Below, piece by piece: positions 22,301 to 35,200 of a stretch of 64,000 nt of DNA. The notes under the pieces were generated by a model. That model made no database searches. It was not told the origin of the DNA and was given only the letters and a program-made list of their open reading frames with translations. The number at the start of each line of letters is the position of its first letter. Positions within the stretch are counted from its first letter, which is position 1. The translations under genes were made by a program, and so were the position numbers. This DNA comes from Entomortierella parvispora (Eukaryota; Mortierellomycota; Mortierellomycetes; Mortierellales; Mortierellaceae): positions 1-64,000 of the forward strand of contig OY752143.1 in assembly GCA_963573315.1 (NCBI GenBank), in the 5' to 3' direction.

Positions 22301-22635
22301 AGAAATTGTACGATGATATGGCAAGTGATGTCATGAATAAGATTGCGGCCGAGAAGTACTTGCAGCAAATCGCCGGAGAGCCAGTCCTCAATTTGGACGA
22401 CGAGGATGATCTTGATGGAGATGAAGAGGATGAGGTTCTTGATGGAGATGATGACGACGAAGAGGAGGGAGATGGAGACTTGAAACACGAGGTGTTGGGG
22501 CTTACATCTCTGGTTTTTCACACACCGACGAAATGCTCGCCTGAAAAGAATCGGTTCTTGGTCGCCAAGCCAGACAATCTTCGATTCCGACAACAAATGC
22601 ACGCCGCCGCAAAGGAGGTTGGTCCAGACATCTAA
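19311..22635 (+). CDS. Unnamed fungal family protein with PD-(D/E)XK-like C-terminus (member 2)
   Basis: A multi-exon gene. The later exons fit in phase: 21471-21592, 21722-21984, 22069-22214 and 22303-22635 (stop). Earlier exons are about 19311-19731, 19953-20222, 20339-20420, 20497-20759 and 20861-21352, with some boundaries uncertain. The first block changes frame twice (near 19460 and near 19600), which no good intron explains. The N-terminal block shares a TYWAER segment with the gene at 15030-17337. The C-terminal part again has a GDQ opening, RKGD, ELNNFEAKK, then a Q..K..R run, the D...ExK...Q order of PD-(D/E)XK nucleases. The last exon is highly acidic. Function unknown; possibly a pseudogene at its 5' end. 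Confidence 0.6.
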
Positions 22636-22806
22636 AGGTTGTCTGGTCTGGGTGCTACCTCTCTTGTTTGAGGTCAGTTCTACAAAATCTCCCCATCGTG
22701 ATCAATGCAACGAATATTGGAATATGCTTGAATAAATAACAGCACCTTTGGCTATTTGCAACCATGCTTACGTTCTCCCTGTTGTCATTGATGGGTGGTC
22801 CCACTC

Positions 22807-22912
22807 AGTATAATCCCCTTTGATACCTTGCTTTATCCCCAGTCTGCAATTCACAATAAACCATACCTTTCCTTCTCCTCCTTGTTCCTGCCTTGTCTTG
22901 TTCTGGTTAACA
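22807..22912. mobile_element. LTR 3'-end fragment
   Basis: This matches the last part of the solo LTR at 797-1247: AGTCTGCAATTCACAATAAA is shared exactly, followed by similar CT-rich sequence and an end at TTAACA. The 5' part is missing. It lies just upstream of the duplicated CRN segment. Confidence 0.65.
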
Positions 22913-23363
22913 ATTTTATTGACCGCAAGGTCAATGGACGTTGTCACCTGGGTGGCGTCGAAAGGATGGTTCTCGAGGATGTGGAGAAAGTGACATATTC
23001 TCAGATCCATTTCTTCGCTCGAACTTACGGTAAGTATCAGGTGATCCTTGACTTTGGCCTACAAAACTGGGAACAGTAGTAAAAGGTTATGGCGAGGGCG
23101 GAGGACCAAGGGTGTTGTTATTCTCTCGCCAAGGAGCGTCAGATGTGGACTGATCAATAAGAGCGATGACAGCTGGAGTAACGGGGATCCGCGTAATAGC
23201 GGGCACAGAGGATCTGTGGAGGTCAAGGACAAGGAAGATGAGAGAAAGGAGAAGAGGACGAGGAGGTGGACGAGAAAGAGAAAGAGGAAGAGGAGGTGAA
23301 AGTGGACAAGGGAGTGGAGGAGAGGAGGGGGCATGAGAAAAGGAGTGAGAGCAGGGAGAGAAA

Positions 23364-23626
23364 GGTATCGCAGTCGGATCGGACGTGTCTCGCGTGGCGT
23401 GCTCCCCTTTATTTCCACGCAGAGTAGGAAATAACGGACGCTTGCTTTCTTCGCACATGCACATGCACATGCATTTTTGTCCTCTTCCCCTTTCATCGCT
23501 GTGGTCAGTCCCTCTACATTCCCTCTCTTTCTTCTGCTGCCTTCACTTTGTATTCTCAGTTTTCTTATCCCCCTTATCTTAATTGTTTTCTTGGCTCTTG
23601 CCTTCCATTTCACATCCATCCCTCTC
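23364..23626 (+). promoter_or_regulatory. Promoter and leader of second CRN gene
   Basis: Nearly identical to 9640-9907. The purine-rich plus-strand stretch at about 23220-23340 precedes it, as at the first gene. Confidence 0.5.
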
Positions 23627-26600
23627 ATGGCCACCAAGCTGTTTTGTCTCCTTGAGGGCGAATCAATATCAAATGCGTTCCCTGTCGACATTCAGTCTAC
23701 CATGACAATCGGTGACCTCAAAAAGGCCATCAAAGCCGAGATCTACAATGACGCCGACAAACTCCTTGCAAAAGACCTCATACTCTGGCGTGTCTCTATC
23801 CCTGAGGACAAACAAAATTCATTCATTGCGGTGAGAACTCTTGAGGACAAGACCGAGCTGAACAAACCGAGGACGCTTCTCTCCAAATTGTTTCCCGAAA
23901 GTCCCGACGACAACACCTATATCATTGTCCAGCGGCCACTGCCAGGTAATGATACGCCATTTTTCAGTAATACCGCGATGTCCTTTGTTCAGGCACTAAA
24001 ACTACTCCTGCTATTCTTAGTCACTCAGGAATCACGCTCAGATGTCCCGTATTCTGCTGGTAAGTGCAAAGAAACCTGCGCTTCAGCGAATTTGACGACA
24101 CATCTTCAAGGCGTGATGATCGCGGGATTTTGTCCGCCGTGATTTCCACAAAGGTTTACAACAAGAGCTGTAAATCGAATATCTAACAGTCCTGCAACTA
24201 CCCATGTATCGGCAGGTTCTCGTCCCGTTTCTCCTCTTTTATACCCAGACGTGTCTGGTAAGTCAATTGTGCATGACCTGGCTAGCTGTAGCTGCCTCGC
24301 TAACCTCTTCCGAAACAGTTGCATTGACCACAATAGCGAATGAATTTTTCGCCCCCGACTCTACTCACGCCATATTCCTTAATGAATTCGTAAAGGGCAG
24401 ACACACTATTCCAGTAACAGGAGGCGGATTGCCAGGATTACCAAGAGTTGGGAAGCGAGGCCAGGTGACAATTCGAGAGGCTCCGACGCTGTTATTTTTC
24501 GACTTGCCAGACTCCAAACATTCCAACACAATCACCAGCAGCGCAGATGATATTCTGACCAAGTATCCATGGGTCCGTCATCTACCCCTCTTTGGTGTCA
24601 GGTTCGATATCCGTCACGGTGTAAAATATCATAACGTCTTTTACGAAGCACGCGTATTAACTATTAGGATTCATATGTCTAGTGGCTGCGGCAAAACACG
24701 AACTGCTTTGGAACTGCTGTCCAAAACGTGGGGCCTATATTTCAACGCTGGCGAGAAAGACCTCGGCTCAAATGACCTGCGCATCGTTGTACGTGCACTA
24801 TCGGACCGGCCAAGTATCTATTCGTCGGGCAGCAAAGAACAAAACACGGACCGCGTACGATATTTGACCTTAGGCCTTCTGTATTCGCGGCTTTTGATCC
24901 TGGATTACTGTCTGAGCATCCCCGAGGGTAGAACCTCGTTTTCATGCAAGAGATGGATGATCTTGCAAGCTGCCACACCCGCCTTCCAGGATGTGTTCGA
25001 GAGCCTTTTCAACAACATTAGCTTGGTGTTCCACAACTCTGACTCGCACAGCCTCAATATTATCGACCTTGTGCAAGACTTGCACGAAAGAGTACAGAGG
25101 CAACTTCTGGACCGTGCATCGACACCAGCGCGCTTCAAGTTTCTTCTGGTCTTGGACGAAGCGCAAATATTGGGTAGGCTCGCGGATGGAGACTTTCTTG
25201 ACAGCGATCGTAAAACCATTCGACCGATTCTAGCGCCTATACTCCACGCATTCCGGCGGGTTGCAAAAATACAGGACGAAGACAAAGTTTGCATCATGCC
25301 TTGCGGGACAGGGTTAAGTTACTATGAGCTGGAATGGTCCGGAGGTTCTTCATCTGGCACCAAGCTCTCGACTGACGAGTTTCAAGCCGCGAAAGACGCT
25401 AGCATGGTCGTCGACTTTCCAGGATGGACGGACAAGGAATCGGTTTCATCTTATATCGAGCGACTGGGCCGGGCATTGGATGTGGAGGCAAGAGCTCGGC
25501 TTGCCAGTTTATTCCCGGATGTTGTGGTCAGTAGGCTCTTTCGTGAATTCCGTGGCCGATTCCGCCCTATTGTGTCAATTATCGAGGATATGATCGTGAC
25601 GAACGATCTGACAACGTGGGAGAAGCGCGTGGATGACTTTATGTTCCGACTGACTACAGCAGATATTCCCAACAACGCTGTTGATAAGGAGCTCTTCCAC
25701 GGTAACCTCTGCTCCGAACTCCAGCGCGTATTGACACAAGTCGAAGCTGATCCGACGACATTTTCTCGATTCCAGGGTGTCCGGGCTACACTGAAGTTTG
25801 CAACAGTCGCCTTTATCACCCAAGGTGGATTTATGTCGTACAAAGGAGAGCTCCCAGAGTTGGTGGAGGTTGCTTTTGGTCGGATACGAGGATACAAGGG
25901 AGAGCGCTACACAGTGATCGATGAGCCATTCGCGTTCAAGGCGGCCGACAATTTTTTCCAGAAGACAGATCCAGGATACTTTCAGCACAAACGTGATTTA
26001 CTGGCAACGTGCTCCGACGAGGCTGTCCGTGGAAAATACTGGGAAACCGTCGTACCAACAAACCTAGAAGGGATATTCCAAGGCAAGGTCGTGTCAAAGG
26101 ATCTGTTCAACGGCGCGGACCCACCACATGAGATGTTTCTACGCAGAGCTGAGATCATTGGACATGGGTCCGTCATGCAGTCCACTCGGCATGAAGTCAT
26201 GAGTATGGGACAATTTTTGGACGCCCACTTCTATCACAATTCTGAGCTCAATGGCGACCCTGTGCCACCGTTTTTCTTCCCAAAGGCTCGCGAATCTGGC
26301 CCCGACATTGCTTTTGTTGTTCGGTTTGCGAATCCAAGTACAGGTATTCCAGATATCTTGTGCCCAGTGTTTGTTCAGTTGAAGCTCTGTACAAATCTTT
26401 GGCGTTCCGACGCAGAGAAGGCCCGTGGGACAGTTCAACCTACCAAGATCAACAATCATGGGATCGACATCAGCCAGTATTGCACGCCACACAAACACTA
26501 CATCAGTCTCATTGTGTCCTATCCGGCTGAAGTCACCAAGTATTTCATGGATGAGCCCATCACGATGAGCCATAGGGACGATATCGTTGAGATTGCTCTT

Positions 26601-26726
26601 ACGATCGACGACAAGAATATTCGGGGACTTTTCGCAGCAGAATATGTGACAGTGTTGGAGCAGGTCAAGCGTCTTGGGAGTGAAATGATTGAGGGTCTAG
26701 AACGTGGTAAGCGTGCTAGGATTTGA
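23627..26726 (+). CDS. Crinkler (CRN) effector, second copy
   Basis: Exons 23627-23945, 24021-24059, 24216-24257 and 24319-26726 give 935 residues with consistent phase. The architecture is the same as the first CRN: header (LFCLLEGE to IIVQRP), two micro-exons, P-loop NTPase with SSGCGKT, and REase-like end with QLK. From 24517 to 26470 it is identical to 10804-12757 of the first gene at a constant offset of 13,713. Before and after that tract the copies differ at about 8-9% of bases, and the header differs most in its central segment. The effector part is therefore homogenised while the headers are not. The second micro-exon region shows the same GSRPVSPLLYPDVSG linker as copy 1. Confidence 0.88.
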
Positions 26727-26995
26727 TACCGCTGGGAACTTTGGAACCCTGTTGAGTTTTGCAATGAACGACATGTATCTTGCCAATCAGCACTGCAGAG
26801 AGTTCTTGCTCGCGTAGGCGGCGGGCATAACGCTTGATATCCCTCCTGATCTCTGTTACGACGTCCGAGTTTGACATCCTTATGATTCGTCGTTTATAGC
26901 AGTAAATAAGTTTTATTGGGAATAAGCGATGGCAAACACAGCTGCCATACAGCTGCTATTTTGATGTCTTCTTCAATATGGACACCAACCATTTA

Positions 26996-27889
26996 GGAAA
27001 CAAACACTGCGTCCTTGTTTGATGAACATTTGGTTTGCGAAGTGGTAGTTTGCGAAGTGGTAGCTCGAAGCGTTCCTAATCCTCAGTGTCCATAGGCACA
27101 TTGCCCACTGTATTGACAACGTCAAATCGAGGCCGTTGACAGCAAGAACCTAACGTGAATCCCCTTCTCTATCAAAAGCGCTCCCATAGCAGTGTTGCAG
27201 GGAATTATTTACAGCAACCAGTATAACCCCAGTATGGCCAAAGGCATCAGCATGAGAATCTGTCTATCATCACGCCAGTGTTGTTGACCGAGTCCTTCTC
27301 CAATTCACTCACTCGCTCCTTTTCTTTTTATTAATCTGCCAAATCTACCACCAATTGTAGCTGCCTTTTTTATTCTGCATCCTTGTAGGATATGTGTTGA
27401 TCACTTTACCGTTGTCCTCCAGTGTTTACCTAACTACATACTGATTCGACACGCAACCGCAGTGCTTTTTGGATCCGTTCGACCAAGGTTGCATCAGGGC
27501 TTATGGAGCTTTGCGCCTTTAGGTACCTCTGCTTCTCGGAAGTAGCTGAAGGTTGTTGTCATGCCGGTTAAACGGACATCTGAACGGGCTTCGATGTTGG
27601 TTGGTCAGTTTCTCTCCTCGGTTTGCATCCTGTCCCTCTTCTGTCAGTTATTTTAACCGCGGATTCATCTACAATGTTGCCGAAGGTGACGCAGTGGGAA
27701 GGCCGAAGGTGACGCAGTGGGAAGACCGAAGAAATGATAATCTCGTCGAGCTCTGCTAATTGAATTATTTCATGCAGATGAAGTTATGGAGAAGGAAAAG
27801 AGGAAGAAAAAGAACGGAGTGGAGTAATGGAGATAAGCAATGGAGATGAGAAATGGAGAATGAAAGGAACTACCCAAATACCCGTTCGC
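26996..27889. other. Spacer, no gene seen
   Basis: Only short frames. A 23-bp direct repeat (core GCCGAAGGTGACGCAGTGGG) occurs twice at about 27678-27725. Nothing else recognisable. Confidence 0.5.
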
Positions 27890-28289
27890 ATTAAAATTGC
27901 AATCTTGAAGCGAACAGATCTGAACTGAGCTGGCATGGCATTTGCTGCTTACTGAAAGCTTACGAAAAGTCACAAATGTTTGTGAAAGGCATCTGGTACT
28001 GGCACGTCTACTTCTCCATCTCACCTTGGACACTTGACCTTCTCTCTCCATTCGCTACATCCCACCGTAAAAAGGACTGGTGGTATCCCTGTCGTCAATC
28101 AAATCACTGGAACCTCAATGATGAACAAATGTTCTGTATGTTCTCTATGGCTACTTACTCCTAAAATAATTGGCGACCACGGTTGTTGGTCGTGGTTGTT
28201 GGTCGTGGTTGCTGATCCTGGTTGCTGATTCTGGTTGGTTAAGCTTCCCTTAAGTCATGATACCAATGATTAGTCCAGTTTGAATAAAG

Positions 28290-29045
28290 GCAGCGAGCAA
28301 GATGTGCAAGATCGGATCAAGTTCATGCGCCTTTGAAAAGACGTCCAAGCCAGACAATAGGGCCATTGGGGATGAAAATAGGTATCCAAAAACCGTTCCA
28401 AGCTCTTGGGCTCTTGCCTCGTGGTCTCGTGGTCTCTCTCGTCCAATGACATTCGATGTGGTGTTCGCGCTGCTGAATAGGTCCTTTGACACGATTTTCC
28501 AATGGAATATTCCTTCCAGATCACTGACAAACTGGTTTTCCTGCACTAGTCACAAACAGCTTCATCGGAACTGTCGCTGATGAACTGTCGCTGATGAACT
28601 ATCCGCAATAACTGTGTCGGTGCTGTAAATATCCTGGATACATCATCTGGAAAAAGACGTCCGTAGCTGCCACGAATGCAAGGTTCCTATCCAAAGTGCC
28701 CGTCGCATGGCGTTGACCATTATATCCTTGAACGCGGCCAACCAAGTTCTAGAGGATCTCCTTCGCATGAACAACTCTACCTGCGTGTTGCTTTGTAAAC
28801 ATCTGTATCCTTCTACCAGTAATCCTATGTCCTCAGAGTTGCCTTGACTTGCATTACCACGTTCAGCGGCTCGGCACAGAGCCTATTGTGTAAGATGGCG
28901 TTGACGAGAACATTGATATCGCAGTCGGTATATGTAGCCATCCATGCGCCTCTCCCACATTGTCCGATGTGTCTCCGCTATCATTTCCTTAAGAACTGAC
29001 ACGAGATGGCACCAGCATCCGCAGAGGTCGTGGAGGAATCTCCTG
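28290..29045 (-). pseudogene. Decayed Crinkler effector remnant (block B)
   Basis: Minus-strand translation in changing frames follows the effector half of the intact CRN genes. It starts near 29040, with a segment like the one around IEDMIV and WEKRVDDFM, passes a segment like NLCSEL and one like PGYFQH, and ends with DLEGIF and KIVSKDLF near 28480. Stops and frame changes interrupt it several times. No header or P-loop is present. The whole block 27890-29370 is paralogous to 5900-7540, so the pseudogene was duplicated as a dead segment. Confidence 0.7.
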
Positions 29046-29370
29046 AATAAGGATTAAGGTAGGAGCAGTAAGGGGGGTGAATTGCAGAGAAGAGAACTGC
29101 GTGGCTTGCATTAATTGGGGCAAACATGCAACATCGCGGTGGTGAAGAATGAGAGACAGGGTGATGGATTACCTGGCGTGGTCGATGGACGACCATGCGA
29201 ACAGATTTCTTGATTGGAGAAGAGTGAGGAAGTGAGTCTGGCGAAGGGAAGGGAATGACCAAGGAGGGTGGAGGCGAGAGGGTGCAAGGGCAAGGGCAAG
29301 GGCAAGAACGCGTAGACGGGCGGAGGAAGAAATGAGCGCGCAAGGACCACCCTTCTGTTCTCCACACGCG

Positions 29371-30543
29371 GAAGTGGCTTGGTCAGAGCTGTGACATCAG
29401 ATTTTCTTTTTGGCGCGTCTCAATCATCTCGCCCTCCATCCTGACGCTCTGACTCGGGTAGGTCTTCAAGTCTCAAGTCATTTTTGTCTCTCAGTCTCCA
29501 TTCACCTGTCCAATAAATTCATATAGCCGCTAATATAGCGCATAGGATCTCTATGTTTGGCAGGTAATGAATTTGTCTCTCAGTTGACCAGTACGTTCTT
29601 GAGTATTATTATTAGGAAGTTTTGAAATATCTCAGTAATGTAATCGGATTACAAGAATGAGCAGGATGTCAACAGTCATCAAGAGCCTGTGCCCTTGGAA
29701 ATCATTCGTCGGATTCAACAAATGGTGAGGCACTCTGATGATATATCCATGCCAACCTTTGCTGAGAAATTGGAGTATTATCATCCACAGGATGCCCACC
29801 CAGCTTTCTTGAATGCCGTCAGAAAAGGATGTTTCTAACTGCAATTCGGTGCTTTAATGCAGAAGCGGGTGCCTCGCCTTCCATTCCGCCCACGCAGCGC
29901 CAAGGAATCGAAATATGACAAAGGGGTCTCATTGATTCTCTCCGTCGAAGATGAAAGAAGGCGCTTGAGCTGTATCGAGAGGAAGGACCATGAACCCTCG
30001 GAATCAACTCGTCGTTTCGAACAGGTATTCGCTCTTTTTTCTCTTTTCTTCCCCAGACCAATAAAACTATGTATCTCGATGTCAGATAAATCATGACAAC
30101 GGAGGTAGGAGACCAGCTTGAATGAAATCCTGTTGTCATCTTTTTCGTCCGTTAAGATGAGTTCGTGTGTATAAGCCCTTAAAAGCTGTGTAGGCTGAGA
30201 ACAGGGCATCTCAGCTTTCGAACTTCAAGGGATAACTTTTTTACGCCACAATTCTGCATCTTGATCGTCTCTTTCCTTCTTCAGTACGTATTATTTTGTC
30301 ATTTCCATGATCGAAGGATTATCCTTCGTACCTCCCGGGATCAACTCTAGAAGATCTTCCTCCTTCCCAGATCTGTGCATTGATGGTAGCTCATGATGTT
30401 TACTGGTATCTGACATTTATTAATATGACGTCAGTTTTATTAAAGGGCCTCCATTTGGAGGTCACCATTGCATGCTAAACTATGTTGCACAAGGGGGAAA
30501 AGCTAGGGATCTTCTGTCTCATAATAATCCGTTATGGAATGGG
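29371..30543. other. Intergenic with a short coding-like fragment
   Basis: Plus-strand bases about 29641-29839 stay open for about 60 codons and contain PLEIIRRIQQMV and FAEKLEYYHP, which look protein-like, but there is no start or continuation. It may be an exon of a dead gene. The rest, to the 3' end of the APSES gene, shows nothing I can support. Confidence 0.35.
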
Positions 30544-33256
30544 CTAAGTTCGTCCAATGGACACAGGGGTTCCCGATTGCGCTACCGCCTGCACAATATC
30601 CCGAAATGCCGACGGATGATCTTGCTCATCGGGAATGAATCTCGGCCGTCCTGCCTCTGTATCTTGCTGTTGTTCCTGGTAGTACTGCTGATGTTGATGC
30701 TGATGCTGGTATGAATGGTACTGTTGTTGAGCACCTATACCAATGGGTATACTGTTGCCATACGCGTTTGCTGAGGCCGACTGGTATGACAACAGATTGG
30801 TGGGATCAGATGGCCTTCCAAATCCGTCGTCACGACTGTACACGCGCCCGGACAGGACATGATTTGAAGGGTCGTTAGAACTGCCTCTGGTCACTGGCCG
30901 TGGACGTTTTGCTGACTGGCCTGGAGAAAATGGTCCAGGGAAATCATACTGCTCCATCGGTGAATAACCTTCGGATGGAGTTATTGACAAAGGCGGTGAT
31001 ATGTTGCCAGTACTCATACCCGACGATGACAGACCACACATTCTGTGTCCATGGGGTGTGCCACTGAAATTGAACAAACGCTTCTGTCCCGAGAAAGGAG
31101 GTCCCTCTGGATAGTCTTGAATCCGTTCTACAATCACAACAACAATCACATCGACAGCGACAACATCAACCATTGGCAAAATGATCGTAGCAGAGTAATA
31201 GGGTGGTATATTCGAGTGGTCAACTTATTAGTCTGGGTCTCCTAAAAGCACAAACTACATTCTATAACGTGATTGCGTACCGTGGGTGGACGAGGTAGTT
31301 AACGGAGGTGAGTCATTCGCAAGTGGCCCTCCAAGTTGGATTTGGTGTGGACCAGGGTGCAGTAGTGACTCTTGGTATTTTTGAGATGCATGAGTGTTGT
31401 AATACTGATGAGGGCTGGACTGATGCCCATAGTACGCAGGATGGTGAGCTCCTGATCGGAGATCCGCCACACCTGAAGATCCCCCTATAGGAATACCGAT
31501 TAAGCCGCCAGCGCCGATAGATGACTGTACCCGATAGTCAAAGGGCGAAACAAGGTTGGGGTCATCATCTACAGAGTCAAGATAAGATGTTACTGAGCTG
31601 TCTTAGACTTAGGTGCGCTAGTGAGATACGAAGGTCATCCAGTCTATTTTCGCCTTACCACCAGAGACAGACCCGTTGCTTCCATTAGGGGACCCATGTG
31701 GGCTTACTCCATGGCCACGGAATGAGCCGTGATGTGGATGAGAGTAGTAATCACCATGGATGTTCTGGCTAAAATGGTGATTACTGTGGCTGTCTGAATG
31801 TCGCAGACTTGGTGAATCTTCAGGTGCATGGTATGCATCGTGTTGTTGTTGTTGTTGCTGTTGGGATTGAGACGCCCATCTTGGATCTGAGGGTAGGCGT
31901 CAACAAGTTAGAGTCAGAGAGGTGTAAAAAGCAAGTCGACCAACGTATTCTATCGCTGACATTGACCATACCTGAGTTCATGACAGGGCCATGGGGATGC
32001 TGATAGAGGAAGAGAGTAGGATCCTCGACAAGAAGAGGGTGAAGGATCTCCTCTATGTTGTGGGCTTTGGCGTGATGAACAGCTCGATCCAGAGGTATCC
32101 TACGGTTGCAATGGGAGGGAATGAGTTAGCTGGGTGTTGGAAAGATAAGTGTTCGGGGGGCACTGGACCAACTACTTACCACACTCCTTTTAGATGCATG
32201 GCCCCTACTTTGACCACAATTCGCCCTTTCTCGTTCTTGAGAATACCATCTCGTTTGCCTCGTGACATTCCTACGACATTAAGAAGCTTAGTGCCGTTCA
32301 CCATGTCGTTATCTATAAGAACCACGTATAAAATAGTTTAGCCAGAATGGAATGCGATTCATCTTTTTGAGGAATTGTGTACCAGGACCATTCATACCTG
32401 CGCGTCGAGCTACACATACGCCTTTGACATCAACCTGGTAGCAAAAGGTACGCTCATCCTCCCAAATTGTGTTGGTGAGTCGGGCACGAAGAGGTGGCAA
32501 GTCGTGATTTGGTACTGGGGCTGATGGAGGCGGTGTCAAGGAGGACAAGTTGTCTTGAGAATGTCCATACGGCTGCCCAACAAGGCCTCCACTATGGGCA
32601 CGGCTGTGCTCGTACGCTTCATGTTGGGGAGCCTCGGGATAGTAATGGACGGTGGAGTAAACTGGATGCTGGAAAGATTGCTGTTGTTGCTGTTGCTGTT
32701 GCTGCAGTTGTTGTTGCTCTTGGGAAAATTCATGCCCATGAATATGGTTTTGACTATACGGAGAATGGCCTTGATGAAGCTGCTGTTGGCCCGGATGCAT
32801 ATGTTGGTGGTGATGGAACTCCTCCCGAGGAGATGATGAGTTTCCAGCACGCGAAGGTATGTCTGCTTGGTGCCGTTGCTGTTGCTGCTGCTGTTGTTGC
32901 TGTTGGTGATGTTGGTGTTGTTGCTGCTGGTGTTGGTGTAGCTGACTCGCGCTGAAGGCCGCTGCATCTGTGCTGTGGAGACCGCCTCCTCCTAGACTCT
33001 GGTCGCTCAAACCCATCGAGGCAGGATGACTTTGAGGAACGGATGAAGGCGATGGCTGGCTGTGGATCAAGGCCCCACCGTTGGCGCCACTTCCATTGCC
33101 GTTGTGATGATGAGGCGCAGTCTGGAACGCGCCTTGGAGATTGACAGGTCGCGGAATAGACTCTGATGGCTGCAAATTCTGGTCTCGGGACCACTCAAAG
33201 CCCATGGGCATAGGTTGTGCGGACGGAGAATTGCTTGTCCAGGGGGAGCTGTCCAT
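30544..33256 (-). CDS. APSES-type transcription factor (StuA/EFG1 group)
   Basis: Six exons: 33256-32398, 32312-32180, 32099-31972, 31886-31659, 31568-31281 and 31127-30544; 739 residues, phase consistent throughout. The DNA-binding domain lies at about residues 255-350: [20 protein letters not shown], then [11 protein letters not shown], then HLKGVWIPLDRA. This is the APSES/KilA-N fold found in fungal regulators such as StuA and Efg1, which control development and hyphal morphogenesis. On both sides are glutamine- and histidine-rich stretches typical of activation regions. The start at 33256 (MDSSPW) is preferred to 33403 because the upstream part lacks domain character; this is a judgement. 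A long region without genes lies upstream, as is common for this regulator class. Confidence 0.9.
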
Positions 33257-35200
33257 GATTGAGATTGCAGGAAAAGTCTGGGTAGAAAGAAGAGTGACGG
33301 CCGGACCAGATATGGATCTGAGCTCGGGCTTTTGATTGTGGGAAAGATTATAGTCCAGGAGGCTGGACAAGAGATGACGACGGACCAGTGCGCAAGAGGG
33401 CAAAGGGAATATTAGTAGACCTTGATGACTCGAGGCTCAACGCTGTGGGAAAGTAGGCGGTTGGTCCTGGAGAGGGCGTTGGAGGGCGATAAAGCCGAGG
33501 TTGCTGTCTTGGTAAGAGTGAGAAATAATCGGGCTACAGTCCATGAACAAGCAGAGACAAGGAGAAACGCAAAAGGAACGAGATCTAAATCGTGGGAACG
33601 AATGACAGACCGGACGGTTAGAGACGGGGTTGTTGTTGGAAGGGAAAGAAAACTAGGACAAGGATAGGGACAAGGATGGAGGCAAGAGCAACAGAGAAGG
33701 TTGATACACAGGAGAGGGTTTGTCGACCACACACAGCAAAAAGAGAACAAACAACGCAACAACAATGGCACAAGCACAGACACCACGTCCAGTCCAACAA
33801 TACGCCAGCAAGGAGGCCGAGAAAGCCGATGTCAACGGGCGGAGGAGAGAAGGAAGGAGAGAACCACAACAAGCTGCAAAATGAGCAAGGGAGGAGGGGA
33901 GAGACAGCCGTTGGGCGTAAAGCAGCGGGGTCAAGGGTGGCCCGCAAAAAAAAAGAAAAAAGAGACCCCGGCGACGACAGAGCCGACTGCCAACACGGAA
34001 CGGTGCTGTTGCTTTGAGAGCAAGCAAGCCTGGGATTGGATGAGCCTCTTCCAGACAAGCAAGGAAACCAGGGTGCAGAGGGTTGGCAACAAACCTGCGT
34101 GCGTGGCAACAGCAACAACTTTGTGAGAGATGCAGGAAGGAGGGTGAATGGAAGCGAGAGTGCAAGCGAGCGATCTGGATCTGACAGATTAGATTCGAGG
34201 GGAGGAGACGGAGGAAGGAAGAAGAGGGAGGGAGGGAGGGAAGGAGGGAGGGACGGACGGACGAAAGGAAGGGTTGGTTGAGTGAAGAAGAAGACAGGGC
34301 GGTCGAGGATGCAGACATGGCTGTTTTGGGATTCCCATCCCATCCTGTCCCATCCTGTCCCATGGGCACTTTCCCGCCGGTGAGATTGAAATGAATGGGA
34401 GAACTGGACCAAAGGTCCCTGTCCGAAATGAATGAATGAATGTTCGTCCCACCGGGAGTTTCGTTCCAGGACCGGCTAGGTGCGGTGGAGCAGAGGCAGG
34501 GAGGCACGAGCAAGAGAAACAAGTGAAGGTGAAAGAGAAAGGGAAGAACGAGATCGATCTGGCGCTGTTGTGTGGGCGAAAGAGAAGAAAGAGAGGGTTG
34601 GACAGAGCAGTGCTGTGCGTGGTTGCTTCGATGCACCACCAATGCACCGACGCGCCCGACAACAAGCGAGAAGAGTCCAAGCACGCACCCTCTGCAAGCA
34701 GGGAGGCAAAGAAGCAAACAAGCAAAGCTAGAAGAAGCCGGCGAAACAGAATGTGTGAAGAGAGAAAGTGGTAAAAAAACGCGTTCGTTTCGTGATTGTG
34801 TTCTGCTGCCGTGCATTTGTTTGTTATCTTCCCAGGCGAGCGGGTGGAGACAACGAAGGAAGGAAGGGAGAGGGAGGGAGGCCGGCTAGCCGGCAGGCAA
34901 GCAGGAAGGCCGGCAGGAAGGCATACAGGAAGGGGGACACAGCTCTCTCTCTCTCTCTCTTTCTCTTTCTCTCTCTCTCTGTCTCCTTTTTTTCTCGTCC
35001 ACTCTTGTTTGTTGGCTTTTTTTTTCTTTTTCCAGTCGTCGGCTTGTGCTTTGCTCCATCCTTAACTACTTTTCTATTCTTTCCTTTCCTCTCTCCTCCT
35101 CCTTCTTCTTCACTCCTGATAATCAAAGAGTCGAGTCGAGTCCGGTCGACCCGAGCCAAGACTGATTCGAATCCGCCCAAACACACTTAGCAAAATCGCG
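33257..35200. promoter_or_regulatory. Probable upstream region and leader of the APSES gene
   Basis: There is no supported gene. Strand composition is lopsided (purine-rich on the plus strand, so pyrimidine-rich in the direction of APSES transcription), which leaves long meaningless frames on the minus strand (for example 34816-33653). A CT microsatellite lies at about 34941-34982. I infer a long promoter plus 5' leader. Confidence 0.45.

Noticed and set aside
33653..34816. Antisense open frame of 387 codons upstream of the APSES gene
   Set aside because: Low-complexity pyrimidine-rich sequence without domains; better explained as leader or promoter of the APSES gene.
35130..35190. Possible tRNA B-box (GATTCGAATCC)
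   Set aside because: No matching A-box or acceptor stem at the right distance; GTCGA repeats explain the resemblance.
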